In this document: in pieces, positions 24,908 to 32,910 of the stretch | How positions within the stretch are numbered: the first letter of the stretch is position 1 | Layout: each line of letters starts with the position of its first letter | IMG/VR virus record: IMGVR_UViG_3300021069_000006 | Location: 1 to 33,330 of that record | Direction: 5' to 3' (one strand) | Source of the DNA: a virus | DNA length: 33,330 bases | Notes under the pieces: model-generated | Told to the model about the DNA's origin: nothing | The model's database searches: none | The model's input: the letters and a program-made list of their open reading frames with translations, nothing else | Program-made: the position numbers and the translations under genes

Positions 24908-25579
24908 TTATTTATAGGTATATAGACCAATGGCAGTTAAGGACAAATCGACAACAGCCGCAGCGTCCACATTAACCAATCCAGCAGTATATAATACATA
25001 ATTCTTCAGGAGTAAAGTTGCTCCTGCACCAACTGCATTAGCTCCTACACCTGTATCAACTGATTTTCCAAGGATACCAACACAAGCATCATATCCTTCA
25101 GCAGCAACAAAAGCAAATCTCGCAGTCGTAAAGGGAGTTGCTCCTGCATTTGAAGTGGCAGTAATCTTCGCCATGTGCGTATTGCTGACACGATCAATGG
25201 CTGTAATAGCCCCCAGGTTCTCACCAGAGGTAGTATTATCAATAACCATAATATCATCGCCAACTTTGAACTTGTAACTGTCATCCATTCCTACATACAA
25301 AAGCGGAGAACCATTTACAGTTGGCTGTACCAAATACGCACGTCCAGGAGCTATTTCAGTTCCGGTAATTGTAGAAGGAGAATAAGGAAAAAACTTTGCA
25401 GTATTTCCAGTTGCCAAAGCAGAAGTATTTTTCGCCAGTGCAGTTCCAGCTTTCAGAATACCATAACCAGCCGATAGCTGAATAGGAATCTGCATAACAA
25501 TGGCCTCATCAGAATAGAACAATCTTCTGTAATCGGTCTGCATAGGGCCATAAAGAATATTCGGGGAATCACCTTGCAT
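24908..25579 (-). CDS. Head decoration / capsid-associated protein
   Basis: I set the start at the ATG at 25579, nine bases after a GGAGG site. A TTG start at 25588 would touch that site. The 223-residue product is Ala/Gly/Thr-rich and beta-rich, with IPIQLSAGYGILKAGTALAK near residue 30 and YKFKVGDDIMVIDNTT near the middle. A long hydrophobic C-terminal part follows. Proteins with such an AG-rich sequence between protease-scaffold and capsid genes are usually head decoration (gpD-like) proteins. The start of the sequence (QGDSPNILYGPMQ) and lack of catalytic motifs agree. The role in cementing the shell is inferred. Confidence 0.7.
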   Translation of the reverse strand: MQGDSPNILYGPMQTDYRRLFYSDEAIVMQIPIQLSAGYGILKAGTALAKNTSALATGNTAKFFPYSPSTITGTEIAPGRAYLVQPTVNGSPLLYVGMDDSYKFKVGDDIMVIDNTTSGENLGAITAIDRVSNTHMAKITATSNAGATPFTTARFAFVAAEGYDACVGILGKSVDTGVGANAVGAGATLLLKNYVLYTAGLVNVDAAAVVDLSLTAIGLYTYK

Positions 25580-25594
25580 AATAATCAACCTCCT

Positions 25595-26734
25595 TTATTT
25601 TTTTATTCCTGTAAGAGCGAAAAGATCATCAGCAATTTTCTTGTTTTCAATATCGAGAACAGTTTTGCTTTCAATATCCCTCTGCGAAAATCCTGTGCCC
25701 TGAACAGCAGATTCAGATTTTGTGGTAAGGAAGTCAGTCCAATCTTTCAATTCCTCAACAATTGCAGCAGAGAAAGTATTCTTGTCAAGAACTTCATCCT
25801 TAACGAACTTGGAATAATCCACATTCTTTTTGACTTTTCCAAACATTCTTTCAGGAATTTCACTCTTGGTCAAAAGCTGCATCCAAATTACTTCTGATTC
25901 CGCAAACATTTCTCTCTCATTTCTAAGAGCATCCTTCTTTGCAAGCTCCTGAATCTTCGCATCACTTTCAGACAGTTTGCCTGTGAGGGCAACAATCGTG
26001 CTGGATAATTCAGTCTCTTTGGCAGAAAAGGAACTTACAGCCTTATCCGTAGCAGACTTTACAATATCTGCGTATAGATCAGGATGATCTTTCTTAAATT
26101 GTTCCATATCCATAATTTTGTGTTCCTCCTTTGAGGGCAATTCTTTTTTATCAATTAATTCGTAATCCAAGGCAATTTCTTCCTTAGAAAAAGCAGAGGC
26201 ACTGGTTTTGTCATCCCATCCAAAGACACAAACAGAACCTTCCATATACTCCCATTCTCTCCATACGGTTCCTGGGCCTTTTAAAGCAAACCCGTTCACC
26301 ATAGTTTCAGTGCCCTCCAGAATTCTTTCAACTCTTTTAGGAACACCACGGAGACTGGACTGAAATGGAAATCCTTGTTTGGAAAGTTTCTGGAACTCCT
26401 TGCTGACATCAGTATCAACAAATATCGTAGATTCAGGATCAATAGTTAATTGTCCGTCTTGTACAAGAGGTTTTCCAGAGAACGCAACTTTGCGGGAAGT
26501 TTCATGATCTTCCAGTATTGGATATTTCTTCTTGGAGAATTTCGCTCCAGTCAAATCCATTACAAGATCATCCCAATACCAATGATTTTTAATCACACCG
26601 CCAGAATAGACTACCATATTGAGTTTGGTAGCTTCAGAACCATCCTCATTTAGACTGAAAATGGTTTCAGCATGACATCCTTTATCAATTAACTGCATAG
26701 CCCCCTTGGGGACAAGTTTGTTTTCAATGGTCAT
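25595..26734 (-). CDS. Prohead maturation protease fused to scaffold
   Basis: In this 379-residue product, residues 1-200 look like a head maturation serine protease: PILEDHETSRKVAFSG, with the candidate catalytic His at 77, and FPFQSSLRGVP, with candidate Ser at 126 or 127. Residues about 210-375 are helical, charged and acidic with coiled-coil character (AKETELSSTIVALTGKLSES), as in scaffolding domains, and end in KKIADDLFALTGIKK. Fusion of protease and scaffold is known in other phages. Such proteins direct shell assembly and then cleave themselves and capsid parts. GGAGGAAG lies upstream of the ATG. The gene stands between portal and decoration genes, the expected place. Confidence 0.8.
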   Translation of the reverse strand: MTIENKLVPKGAMQLIDKGCHAETIFSLNEDGSEATKLNMVVYSGGVIKNHWYWDDLVMDLTGAKFSKKKYPILEDHETSRKVAFSGKPLVQDGQLTIDPESTIFVDTDVSKEFQKLSKQGFPFQSSLRGVPKRVERILEGTETMVNGFALKGPGTVWREWEYMEGSVCVFGWDDKTSASAFSKEEIALDYELIDKKELPSKEEHKIMDMEQFKKDHPDLYADIVKSATDKAVSSFSAKETELSSTIVALTGKLSESDAKIQELAKKDALRNEREMFAESEVIWMQLLTKSEIPERMFGKVKKNVDYSKFVKDEVLDKNTFSAAIVEELKDWTDFLTTKSESAVQGTGFSQRDIESKTVLDIENKKIADDLFALTGIKK

Positions 26735-26781
26735 AATATCTTCCTCCTTTTAAAGGATATAAATAATCCCTTACATCCTTA

Positions 26782-28455
26782 TTAAGCAGATTTATTTCCT
26801 TTGTCAACAACTTTTTTTACAGTTAATTTTTTTTTCTTTTTTTCAACAGCATTTTGTGTTGGTTTTTCAAGTGATTTTTCTTGATTAACTTCTTGAGGAT
26901 TTGCCCCCATTGCTGCGGCATCTGACTCTATCACAAGTTCTGGATACCTTTCATCCTCAGAGGCTTTAATAAGTCTCATCCTACCATATCCACTTATTCC
27001 CATTTTCTTGGCAATATATGAATTTGGTATTCCTAAAGATTCACTCATGTTTCCATGTTTAACTCCAAGGAAGGCTCTTGCCTGGGCCTCGGTATCACTT
27101 GTTTCAGAAACAGGATATGAAATATCAATAAGGAACTCTGGTTTTCTTGGTATTTTTTTAAATATTGGTTCCTGACTTTCATTAAATCCTACTGCTTCAT
27201 TTACTTTAAAAGTTGCAGGAAATCCAGTTATCTTATTTTTCAGATAAAATATTGCAGACCAGAGATCATATTTCAGGAAACGATCAAAATAAGCGATCTC
27301 ATCAGATGTTCTATCTGTCATGGGGCCACGGCTTGCCTTAACCGATGCAAATGTACCCTTAGAAGAGCCTGTGAGCACGTCAGACGGCTCGTTAAGACCG
27401 GAGGCTACCATCTCCATGATGTCTGTGTCGGCATTGCTTATATTGGGCAAATTGGGCGTAATTGCAACAACCTTGATTCCTGGAGGAATTACAAGAGTTC
27501 CTCCAGGAGTTTTCTTTGCCATTATTCCTGTTTTTGCTCTTTGTTCTGGTGTCAGTGCAAGCCAAAGTTTAAATGTTCGAGGGTCTTCAATCTGGAACAC
27601 CCAAAGGTAACTTCCAGATGATCTCTTATGATCTATCTCATATTTCTTCAAGTTCTCATAGTGGTTTAACCATTCAAGTGTTGTTCTCAGGTATGAGACA
27701 GCCCTTCGGGTCATAAAACCTTTGTCCCAAGCAACAATGAATTTGTAATAATAACCTAATTGCTTCCAAGGGTTTCTTTTTGTTTTTCGGCTGTTGGTTT
27801 GCAGTTCAAAAGATATGCCTTGTAAATTTGGTATTTCAGCAAGTTCAGGGAATCTCGCAATATTAATTGAAGGAATTTGCTCAGTTTGTTGATCATAATT
27901 TTGTATTTTATTGTTAGAAACATTATAAAACAAAGGAAACAAGGGTTTAGAAGGATGGAAAATAATACCCGAACCATCATCACCTCCACCTGTCACAGTA
28001 GAAGGATCAATGAAATCAATTTCAATAAACCCATCTTCATGACAAGTTAAGCAAAGAAACAATTCACCTTCTATATTGCTCCTTGCTACGAATTTTGGAA
28101 AGTAATTGTAAAGTCTGTTTCTTGGATCATATTCTATTTCTCGAATTACTTCATTGATTTCGTGAATTTCAGAACTGGTTTCAAAACCCATTCCTGTGAG
28201 TCTGCCCATAAGACCACGAACAGAAGTATTTATTTGAGGATTTTTGTGGAATTTTTCCCAACAATGTTTTTGGAGTTCTTCACGGGAGAATTGTTCTGAG
28301 GCTATTTCTGAATAGGAAGTAAATCCATCAGGATCAACAGATTCACCATTAAATGTTTCTACTTGCCAAGGCATTGAGAACTTCATGCCCCGTAACTCAT
28401 CATCATTCAGTTTTTTGAAGTAATCATCATTTAACTCAGGAAGTGTTGATTTCAT
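26782..28455 (-). CDS. Portal protein
   Basis: I use the ATG at 28455, which has AGGTG nine bases upstream; a GTG at 28467 lies within that signal. The 557-residue product shows FVARSNIEGELFLCL near residue 125 and, near 375, GLNEPSDVLTGSSKGTFAS, with SASRGPM-like residues nearby, a typical portal core. The C-terminus is low-complexity and Lys-rich (VEKKKKKLTVKKV) and is coded by long A runs, which could allow slippage. The portal forms the dodecameric ring through which DNA is packed. Location after the terminase and before the protease is standard. The gene starts just after the putative non-coding RNA. Confidence 0.9.
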   Translation of the reverse strand: MKSTLPELNDDYFKKLNDDELRGMKFSMPWQVETFNGESVDPDGFTSYSEIASEQFSREELQKHCWEKFHKNPQINTSVRGLMGRLTGMGFETSSEIHEINEVIREIEYDPRNRLYNYFPKFVARSNIEGELFLCLTCHEDGFIEIDFIDPSTVTGGGDDGSGIIFHPSKPLFPLFYNVSNNKIQNYDQQTEQIPSINIARFPELAEIPNLQGISFELQTNSRKTKRNPWKQLGYYYKFIVAWDKGFMTRRAVSYLRTTLEWLNHYENLKKYEIDHKRSSGSYLWVFQIEDPRTFKLWLALTPEQRAKTGIMAKKTPGGTLVIPPGIKVVAITPNLPNISNADTDIMEMVASGLNEPSDVLTGSSKGTFASVKASRGPMTDRTSDEIAYFDRFLKYDLWSAIFYLKNKITGFPATFKVNEAVGFNESQEPIFKKIPRKPEFLIDISYPVSETSDTEAQARAFLGVKHGNMSESLGIPNSYIAKKMGISGYGRMRLIKASEDERYPELVIESDAAAMGANPQEVNQEKSLEKPTQNAVEKKKKKLTVKKVVDKGNKSA

Positions 28456-28564
28456 TATAATTTTCACCTATATATAAAACTACTAAAAAAAGAATAAAAT
28501 TCAGGCGTTGAGTTCTGCTGGTTGGAGGTTGGAAGACTTGGATTAGAAATCTTTTTATTTTTAA
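28456..28564 (-). other. Spacer between the putative RNA and portal gene
   Basis: AT-rich leader of the portal gene. It contains the tandem words GGTTGGA GGTTGGA (plus strand, near 28520-28532) and the portal Shine-Dalgarno site at its left end. No gene is seen in it. Confidence 0.4.
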
Positions 28565-29160
28565 AATATTTTAATATATATATCAGGATGAATTAGAACT
28601 TGATACAAATATTAAAATCATTAAAACCAACAAAATCCTACCGCACAACATTCAACATCTTATTATCGCTTTACCAGTGCACCTTGTGTCGTCCAGCTTT
28701 CGCTTATGGACTGTGGAGGCCAACCCACTCTGCTCCCTCTATACTGGCGGAAGGACACCACCTGAATTCCCATGAGTTTGTTAAGCTGTTAGGATTTCAG
28801 GCCCAACTTATTCGCATTTTTTAGCACTGTATATTCCATAATCAGTAATGAATCAATATTTCTGCTATGGAAGACCGCCTGATCGTAGTCCGGTCAAATA
28901 AGACTTACTAACTTCTGTACTGTTACATGGCTATCGACCAGTAAGGCACAGATGAAGAGACTTTGTGAATTTATTATTCCTGAGAATAAAGTAAACTTTG
29001 TAAAATCTCTTCTTTGTCCTGAAAAGAAAAGAAACTTCGTAGAACTACACCTACTATCTCTTTTCTTTTTAAAACAAAGAGATTAATTCCGACGTCTGAA
29101 AATTAACCCACCCATTGTGCTTCGGCGTGTACGGAGCCTGTGTAAATTAACGTACACCTT
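28565..29160 (-). ncRNA. Putative large structured non-coding RNA (about 600 nt)
   Basis: The gap between terminase and portal has no coding frame of note, and its middle is less AT-rich than the flanks. A near-consensus promoter sits just upstream. Perfect complementary pairs I can see (plus coordinates) are 29127-29133/29151-29157, 29056-29063/29076-29083, 28954-28960/29006-29012, 28974-28979/28984-28989, 28873-28877/28891-28895, 28834-28840/28866-28872, 28796-28801/28761-28766, 28754-28758/28686-28690, 28736-28739/28716-28719 and 28707-28711/28691-28695; the last is capped by a GAAA (GNRA) tetraloop. A pair 28674-28678/28743-28747 would cross the 28686-28690 helix and form a pseudoknot. 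Size, phage setting and ornate fold recall the ROOL and GOLLD RNA classes, but I cannot assign a class. The ends are estimated from the promoter and a final long hairpin. Confidence 0.65.
28569..28617 (-). terminator. Long AT-rich hairpin at the 3' end of the putative RNA
   Basis: 28569-28585 and 28601-28617 pair over 17 bp with one mismatch and one G-U. The tract after it on the minus strand (TATTTTAAAAA) holds only a short U run. It may end or protect the RNA 3' end. Read-through into the portal would still be needed if no other promoter exists. Confidence 0.35.
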
Positions 29161-29166
29161 AAAATG

Positions 29167-29195
29167 ACTATACATACGGTTTTACGAGTTGTCAA
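29167..29195 (-). promoter_or_regulatory. Near-consensus sigma-70-type promoter after the terminase gene
   Basis: The minus strand has TTGACA at 29195-29190, a 17-base spacer, then TATAGT at 29172-29167. The -35 is perfect and the -10 has five of six consensus bases. Transcription would start near 29160, just before the first helix of the putative RNA. The promoter begins 3 bases after the terminase stop. Confidence 0.8.
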
Positions 29196-29198
29196 GAG

Positions 29199-31124
29199 TT
29201 ATTTGTAATTTCCGATGAGATTCTTCGCTCCTTGGAACAACCCAAAGCTCTGACCAGTCAAATCTCTTGATCTGAAGTCAGAAGCAGTCAATAAACGTCC
29301 TCCAAATATGCACCAGATACTTGCAAAAACACAGTCATCCTGAATACCTCTGACTTCCATTTTCTCTGAGGAACCAAACCATTTAGAATCCGGGTCATGA
29401 TCAAAATTTAATAATTCCTCACGATAAATATCTCGATTCTTCGATCCTGAAATATAAATCTCAGGACTTTTCAGTCTTCCCTCTTTAATTGCATTGTAAT
29501 ACTCCTTAAATGCTTCTCTTTGTCTTTCATAATTAGGAAACACTGGTTCAAATCCAATATTTTTCTCTTCAGACCATTTACCCATATCCCAAATACCGTA
29601 TCTTTCTGAACAAAGAGTATCAATTCCTGAATATTCACTATCTATTTCTTCAAGGATGTCTTTAATATTGTCAATTGAATTTTTCTCAGCAACATTTAAA
29701 GACAAAAGAAAGTAAATATACTTGGGAGAAAGACTGTCTGCTGAATATGGATTGTCTCTGCTACCGATCAAACCCTTTGCAAAGGCCACCACGATTGATC
29801 TTGCTTTACCCTTGATAGAATATGGGTCGGCCATGTCAATACCTGTGAGGATGCTCCAATCTGTATTAAACTTGTTGCCAATTTCAATTAATTTATGGTT
29901 CAACATCTTTGCATTTCCACCATAAGTGTCTTTCAACGAATACAAGGAATCAATTTTTTGCAATCTTTCAGATAAATTTGAATATTTTTCCAATAGGATT
30001 GGTTTGTTTTTCTGTCCATCCATTAATTGACGCTTAGTTAAATCCTCAATAGTTTCTTCAACTTTAATCCTATCCAAAAGGATTTCAGAAGTAGTCTCAT
30101 GATTCAGGATATATCCATCACTTCCAATCAATCCTATTTCCTCAATCATCTCCTTGGAAAAGACTTTTACGTTTCCTGAATTCCATTTATTCAGGAAGTA
30201 TCTTTCAAAATCACCAGCAGGAAACTTTGTTTCGTAATCCTTTAGTTGATCCAAATCCATATTAGGGTTCCAGTAATCCTCAAGATCACCTCTTCTGGAT
30301 GATCTATAAGAGAAAAACACAGTCTTACTTTTTCCTGAAATAAAATTTGAATAAAGTTTGTAAAGTATGTGATCTTTTGCAGATACAGTAGAATCAATAA
30401 CTCCCATAGCATTGGGAATAGTTCTGATTGATCCATCAAGTTGAACAAAGAATTTAGGATTCTTCATATCGAATATTTCTGAGAACGTATATCCTGTAAT
30501 ATTTGAAACAATACCAGAGAAGGATGAAATTGATCGAATAATTGATTTAACATTTCCTGCTGAATCAACCAACCTGATTTCCTTCTCCTGTAAATTTCTA
30601 TCACCACCAATCATATTATGCAAATGTGGAGAATTCAGGATAATATCTCGGATAATATCATAGTGAACAAATTTAGTTTGATCCTTACTATTCGCTCCTA
30701 ACATAATCTGCTGTCTTGGCCAGTTAAAAAACTTCCATAATTGAACCAGACAAGCAAGGAGTGATTTACCGTCACCACGAGGCCAGCAAAAAACAATAAG
30801 ACGATAAAGGAATCTATTGTTCTTCATCTGTAATGCTTCACGAAGAACATCACATTGTTTCTCCCACATTTCCTTAGAAGAACGATTAGTCTTAGGATTA
30901 ACAACATCAGACAAAGCTCCTAATCGAACCCAGGTAGCCATATCATCACCCTCAGCATAAACAGGAACATGAACAAAATCATTACACCATTTGATCATTC
31001 CTTCAGCACCATCTTTGTAATTCTTAGGAATATACCTTTTCACATTAACAGGAAGTTTATCCTTAGCCTCAGACTTCTTTGCTCTCTGCTCCAGATTGAA
31101 CTGATTCCTACGTTTAACTCTCAT
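29199..31124 (-). CDS. Terminase large subunit (TerL)
   Basis: The 641-residue product has a packaging ATPase half with Walker A WPRGDGKS at 114-121. A region near 210-220 (NITGYTFSEIFDM) stands where Walker B is expected, with Glu216 as likely catalytic residue but without the usual Asp before it. The nuclease half (about 400-620) shows DWSILTGIDMADPYS, an acidic strand start, then YSGIDTLCSERYGIWDMGKW, and near the end RGIQDDCVFASIW with the final acidic residues. TerL drives DNA into the prohead and cuts it. The ATG directly follows the stop of the small membrane protein gene (TAAATG). The upstream GGAAGA is a modest Shine-Dalgarno site. Confidence 0.92.
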   Translation of the reverse strand: MRVKRRNQFNLEQRAKKSEAKDKLPVNVKRYIPKNYKDGAEGMIKWCNDFVHVPVYAEGDDMATWVRLGALSDVVNPKTNRSSKEMWEKQCDVLREALQMKNNRFLYRLIVFCWPRGDGKSLLACLVQLWKFFNWPRQQIMLGANSKDQTKFVHYDIIRDIILNSPHLHNMIGGDRNLQEKEIRLVDSAGNVKSIIRSISSFSGIVSNITGYTFSEIFDMKNPKFFVQLDGSIRTIPNAMGVIDSTVSAKDHILYKLYSNFISGKSKTVFFSYRSSRRGDLEDYWNPNMDLDQLKDYETKFPAGDFERYFLNKWNSGNVKVFSKEMIEEIGLIGSDGYILNHETTSEILLDRIKVEETIEDLTKRQLMDGQKNKPILLEKYSNLSERLQKIDSLYSLKDTYGGNAKMLNHKLIEIGNKFNTDWSILTGIDMADPYSIKGKARSIVVAFAKGLIGSRDNPYSADSLSPKYIYFLLSLNVAEKNSIDNIKDILEEIDSEYSGIDTLCSERYGIWDMGKWSEEKNIGFEPVFPNYERQREAFKEYYNAIKEGRLKSPEIYISGSKNRDIYREELLNFDHDPDSKWFGSSEKMEVRGIQDDCVFASIWCIFGGRLLTASDFRSRDLTGQSFGLFQGAKNLIGNYK

Positions 31125-31298
31125 TTAAAGTATCTTCCTTGATCTGTTAAAAAGTTTACTCTTCTTCCTGAAAAATCTATCCCAAACAATATAATTCTTC
31201 ATCCTTCTTTTAGGAGGATTAAATTTATAAGGATGTTTACTCAATTCACAAAGGATGAATATAAAAACAGCAATAAACAATAAAGATATTTCAATCAT
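31125..31298 (-). CDS. Small membrane protein
   Basis: The ATG at 31298 lies nine bases after an AGGAG and overlaps the end of the zinc-ribbon gene. A TTG nine bases earlier is adjacent to that site and so unlikely. The 57-residue product starts MIEISLLFIAVFIFILCEL, a single hydrophobic helix of about 17 residues, followed by a very basic tail (KRRMKNYIVWDRFFRKKSK). One transmembrane segment with a cytoplasmic basic tail is likely by the positive-inside rule. Function unknown. Its place between a zinc-ribbon gene and the terminase gives no clear hint. Confidence 0.6.
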   Translation of the reverse strand: MIEISLLFIAVFIFILCELSKHPYKFNPPKRRMKNYIVWDRFFRKKSKLFNRSRKIL

Positions 31299-31542
31299 AT
31301 TTTTCAACTCCTATAGGAATAGTAGTTCCACACCTGAAACAAACATAACTTAATCTATCCTTGTTCAAATTAGGACTTCCACAACAAGGACAACTCCTAC
31401 CAAGTAAATCCTGATCCAATACAGGATGAATCTTTCCAAAAGGAATATCCATAAGTTCATCAGGATTAATCCCACCTGAAACAATATCCATAGGATTTTT
31501 ATTTTTAGAACCAACTCCTGCAATACTCTCAATTTTTTCCAT
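31291..31542 (-). CDS. Zinc-ribbon protein
   Basis: The 83-residue product carries CPCCGSPNLNKDRLSYVCFR at its centre: CxxC...CxxC (SCPCCGS, then VCFRCGT), the classical zinc ribbon. The N-terminal 50 residues are mixed and hydrophilic, with IPFGKIHPVLD before the first cysteines. GGGAG lies nine bases before the ATG. It may bind DNA or act as an adaptor in packaging, given its place beside the terminase genes, but no family is recognised. Confidence 0.65.
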   Translation of the reverse strand: MEKIESIAGVGSKNKNPMDIVSGGINPDELMDIPFGKIHPVLDQDLLGRSCPCCGSPNLNKDRLSYVCFRCGTTIPIGVEKYD

Positions 31543-31697
31543 AACAAAATCTCCCTTTTAAATTCAACTCCTTTTGCCCTAATCAAAAAAGACCTATACA
31601 AACACCCTCACCCAACCTGTACCGACCTGAGGACGTGCGTACAATGGACTCAAAATTCAAGAACCACCTATTCTGAAGCAAACCATAACCTAAGTTT
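31543..31697 (-). other. Spacer with no clear gene
   Basis: About 155 bases between the first gene of the operon and the zinc-ribbon gene. No open frame with a start and Shine-Dalgarno site is seen. A GTAC...GTAC pair near 31610-31633 brackets a short GC-richer stretch. It may hold a leader or a regulatory signal, but nothing firm is visible. Confidence 0.3.
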
Positions 31698-32228
31698 TCA
31701 ATCATTCATACTTTCTAAAAAATTCATTCCTCCTGATTCAACCACATCGTAATAGTTCCTATCATTAAAATGTCCTACAAAACGATCCTTTTTCTTACGT
31801 CCATCCTGAACAATAAATCCTAAGTTCTGCCAAGTCTTTTCAATCACAGCAATGGTTTTCCTGATTTCCTCAAAGATAGGATTAATACTACGTCCAAGTT
31901 TACTCCTAACCATAACCTCCGACTCGGTAAACTCCTGCATCTTTAGCCTACATAGGATTTTGTACAAAGGAACAAGGTGCATACCTATCCTGAAAATAAC
32001 ATCCTCACCTATCTCCCCAGGAAACGTCCTAACCATCAGATCAAACACAGAACCCATATAGGAGGATACAACTGAACAAGGTTGTCCAAGAGAGGGAGTA
32101 GAACAAAGCTCAGTACAACCACAAGCTGAAGGATCACACTTTTGTACAGCATTCCAATAAACCAGATCATATAACTTATCTTTACTATCTTTAATCTGTC
32201 CTGTTTTACATATTAATCCTGTTTTCAT
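31698..32228 (-). CDS. Putative terminase small subunit
   Basis: The 176-residue first gene of the operon has an AAAGGAGG site 8 bases before its ATG. The N-terminal third is cysteine-rich (QKCDPSACGCTELCSTPSLG, near residues 29-48), which may bind a metal. The C-terminal half has RSINPIFEEIRKTIAVIEKTW near 112-132 followed by LGFIVQD. This resembles the P27-type small terminase ending, where a helix with Glu and Ile is followed by an LGL/LGF turn. Small terminases bind the packaging site and load the large subunit. Size and position just upstream of packaging genes support this, though the extra cysteine region is unusual and no similarity could be tested. Confidence 0.5.
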   Translation of the reverse strand: MKTGLICKTGQIKDSKDKLYDLVYWNAVQKCDPSACGCTELCSTPSLGQPCSVVSSYMGSVFDLMVRTFPGEIGEDVIFRIGMHLVPLYKILCRLKMQEFTESEVMVRSKLGRSINPIFEEIRKTIAVIEKTWQNLGFIVQDGRKKKDRFVGHFNDRNYYDVVESGGMNFLESMND

Positions 32229-32258
32229 ACAATAACCTCCTTTAAATTAAATAAATCC

Positions 32259-32323
32259 TTTTTACATTCACAAAAAAACAAAGTCAAGCAGTAAAATTAA
32301 ATCAGAATCCAAGGATAAGTCAA
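32259..32323 (-). promoter_or_regulatory. Candidate promoters of the late operon
   Basis: Two possible sigma-70-type promoters read toward the first gene. One has TTGACT at 32323-32318, a 16-base spacer and TTTAAT at 32301-32296. The second has TTGACT at 32287-32282, a 17-base spacer and TAAAAA at 32264-32259. AT-rich DNA makes chance matches common, so only one, or neither, may be used. Confidence 0.4.
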
Positions 32324-32337
32324 TAAATCAATCCTAT

Positions 32338-32445
32338 AAGCCGAAATAAAACAGGATGAAATAATTCAGCAAATAAATCAATCCTACAGGACAGATTAAG
32401 CCAAAATAAAACAGGATGAAATAATTCAGCAAATAAATCAATCCT
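32338..32445. repeat. Two 48-bp direct repeats with a 60-bp period
   Basis: Positions 32338-32385 and 32398-32445 are identical except for one base (AAGCCG versus AAGCCA at the start). A partial third copy of the last 14 bases lies at 32322-32335. Each copy contains ACAGGATGAAATAATTCAGC and ends in AATCAATCCT. They lie just upstream of the candidate operon promoters, so operator or replication roles are possible. Confidence 0.85.
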
Positions 32446-32645
32446 GAAATTTAAAATAAAAACAATCCTAAACAATTTACAGGAGTTCAATAAAACAAAG
32501 AAGATAATGAGATAGGATGAGTTAATTTGACAGGAAATAAAATTTAAGTAAAAATCTCAGGATGAATGTAAAGAAAATACAATAAAATCAACAGGATGAT
32601 TTTTCCGTACCGTATATGAAGATAACACAAAAATGACATAAGATA
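32446..32645. other. AT-rich non-coding stretch without a gene
   Basis: No open frame with a start signal is seen. The word AGGAT/ATCCT recurs several times, as in the flanking repeats. No other structure is evident. Confidence 0.4.
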
Positions 32646-32850
32646 AAAAAGTTAAATCCTACCAGATTTAGGATAAAATTATGCTTTGCATTAATCCTTA
32701 TAAAAAGTTAAATCCTACCAGATTTAGGATAAAAATTATGCTTCCTATAAAAAGTTAAATCCTACCAGATTTAGGATAAAAATTATGCTTTGCACCAGAT
32801 TTAGGATAAAAATTATGCTTTGCACCAGATTTAGGATAAAAATTATGCTT
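32646..32850. repeat. Five direct repeats with internal dyads (iteron-like)
   Basis: The unit ACCAGATTTAGGATAAAA followed by (A)TTATGCTT starts at 32661, 32717, 32764, 32794 and 32824, with spacings of 56, 47, 30 and 30 bases. The first three copies are preceded by AAAAAGTTAAATCCT, so each contains a dyad ATCCTA-N7-TAGGAT; the last two lack the left arm. Such arrays serve as iterons at replication origins or as operator clusters. No adjacent replication gene is in view. Confidence 0.85.
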
Positions 32851-32910
32851 GGTACCCGTTATTGAATACAACACGGGATGGGATCAGATGAAACAAGGGG
32901 GGAGATTAAT

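Noticed and set aside
23917-25477. Frames in other phases within capsid and decoration genes, including one of 173 codons on the plus strand
   Set aside because: They overlap well supported structural genes and arise from their higher GC content.
26810-26850. Programmed slippage in the A runs near the portal C-terminus
   Set aside because: The A runs code for a low-complexity Lys tail, and I see no conserved extended frame. Slippage may occur but has no visible product.
28486-29198. Group I or group II intron between terminase and portal
   Set aside because: Both neighbouring genes are complete with their own stop and start signals, no intron-encoded protein is present, and no domain V or P7-like core was recognised. 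A covariance search would settle it.
32646-32850. CRISPR array
   Set aside because: Repeat spacing is uneven (56, 47, 30, 30), two copies are directly adjacent with no spacer, and no cas gene is in view.
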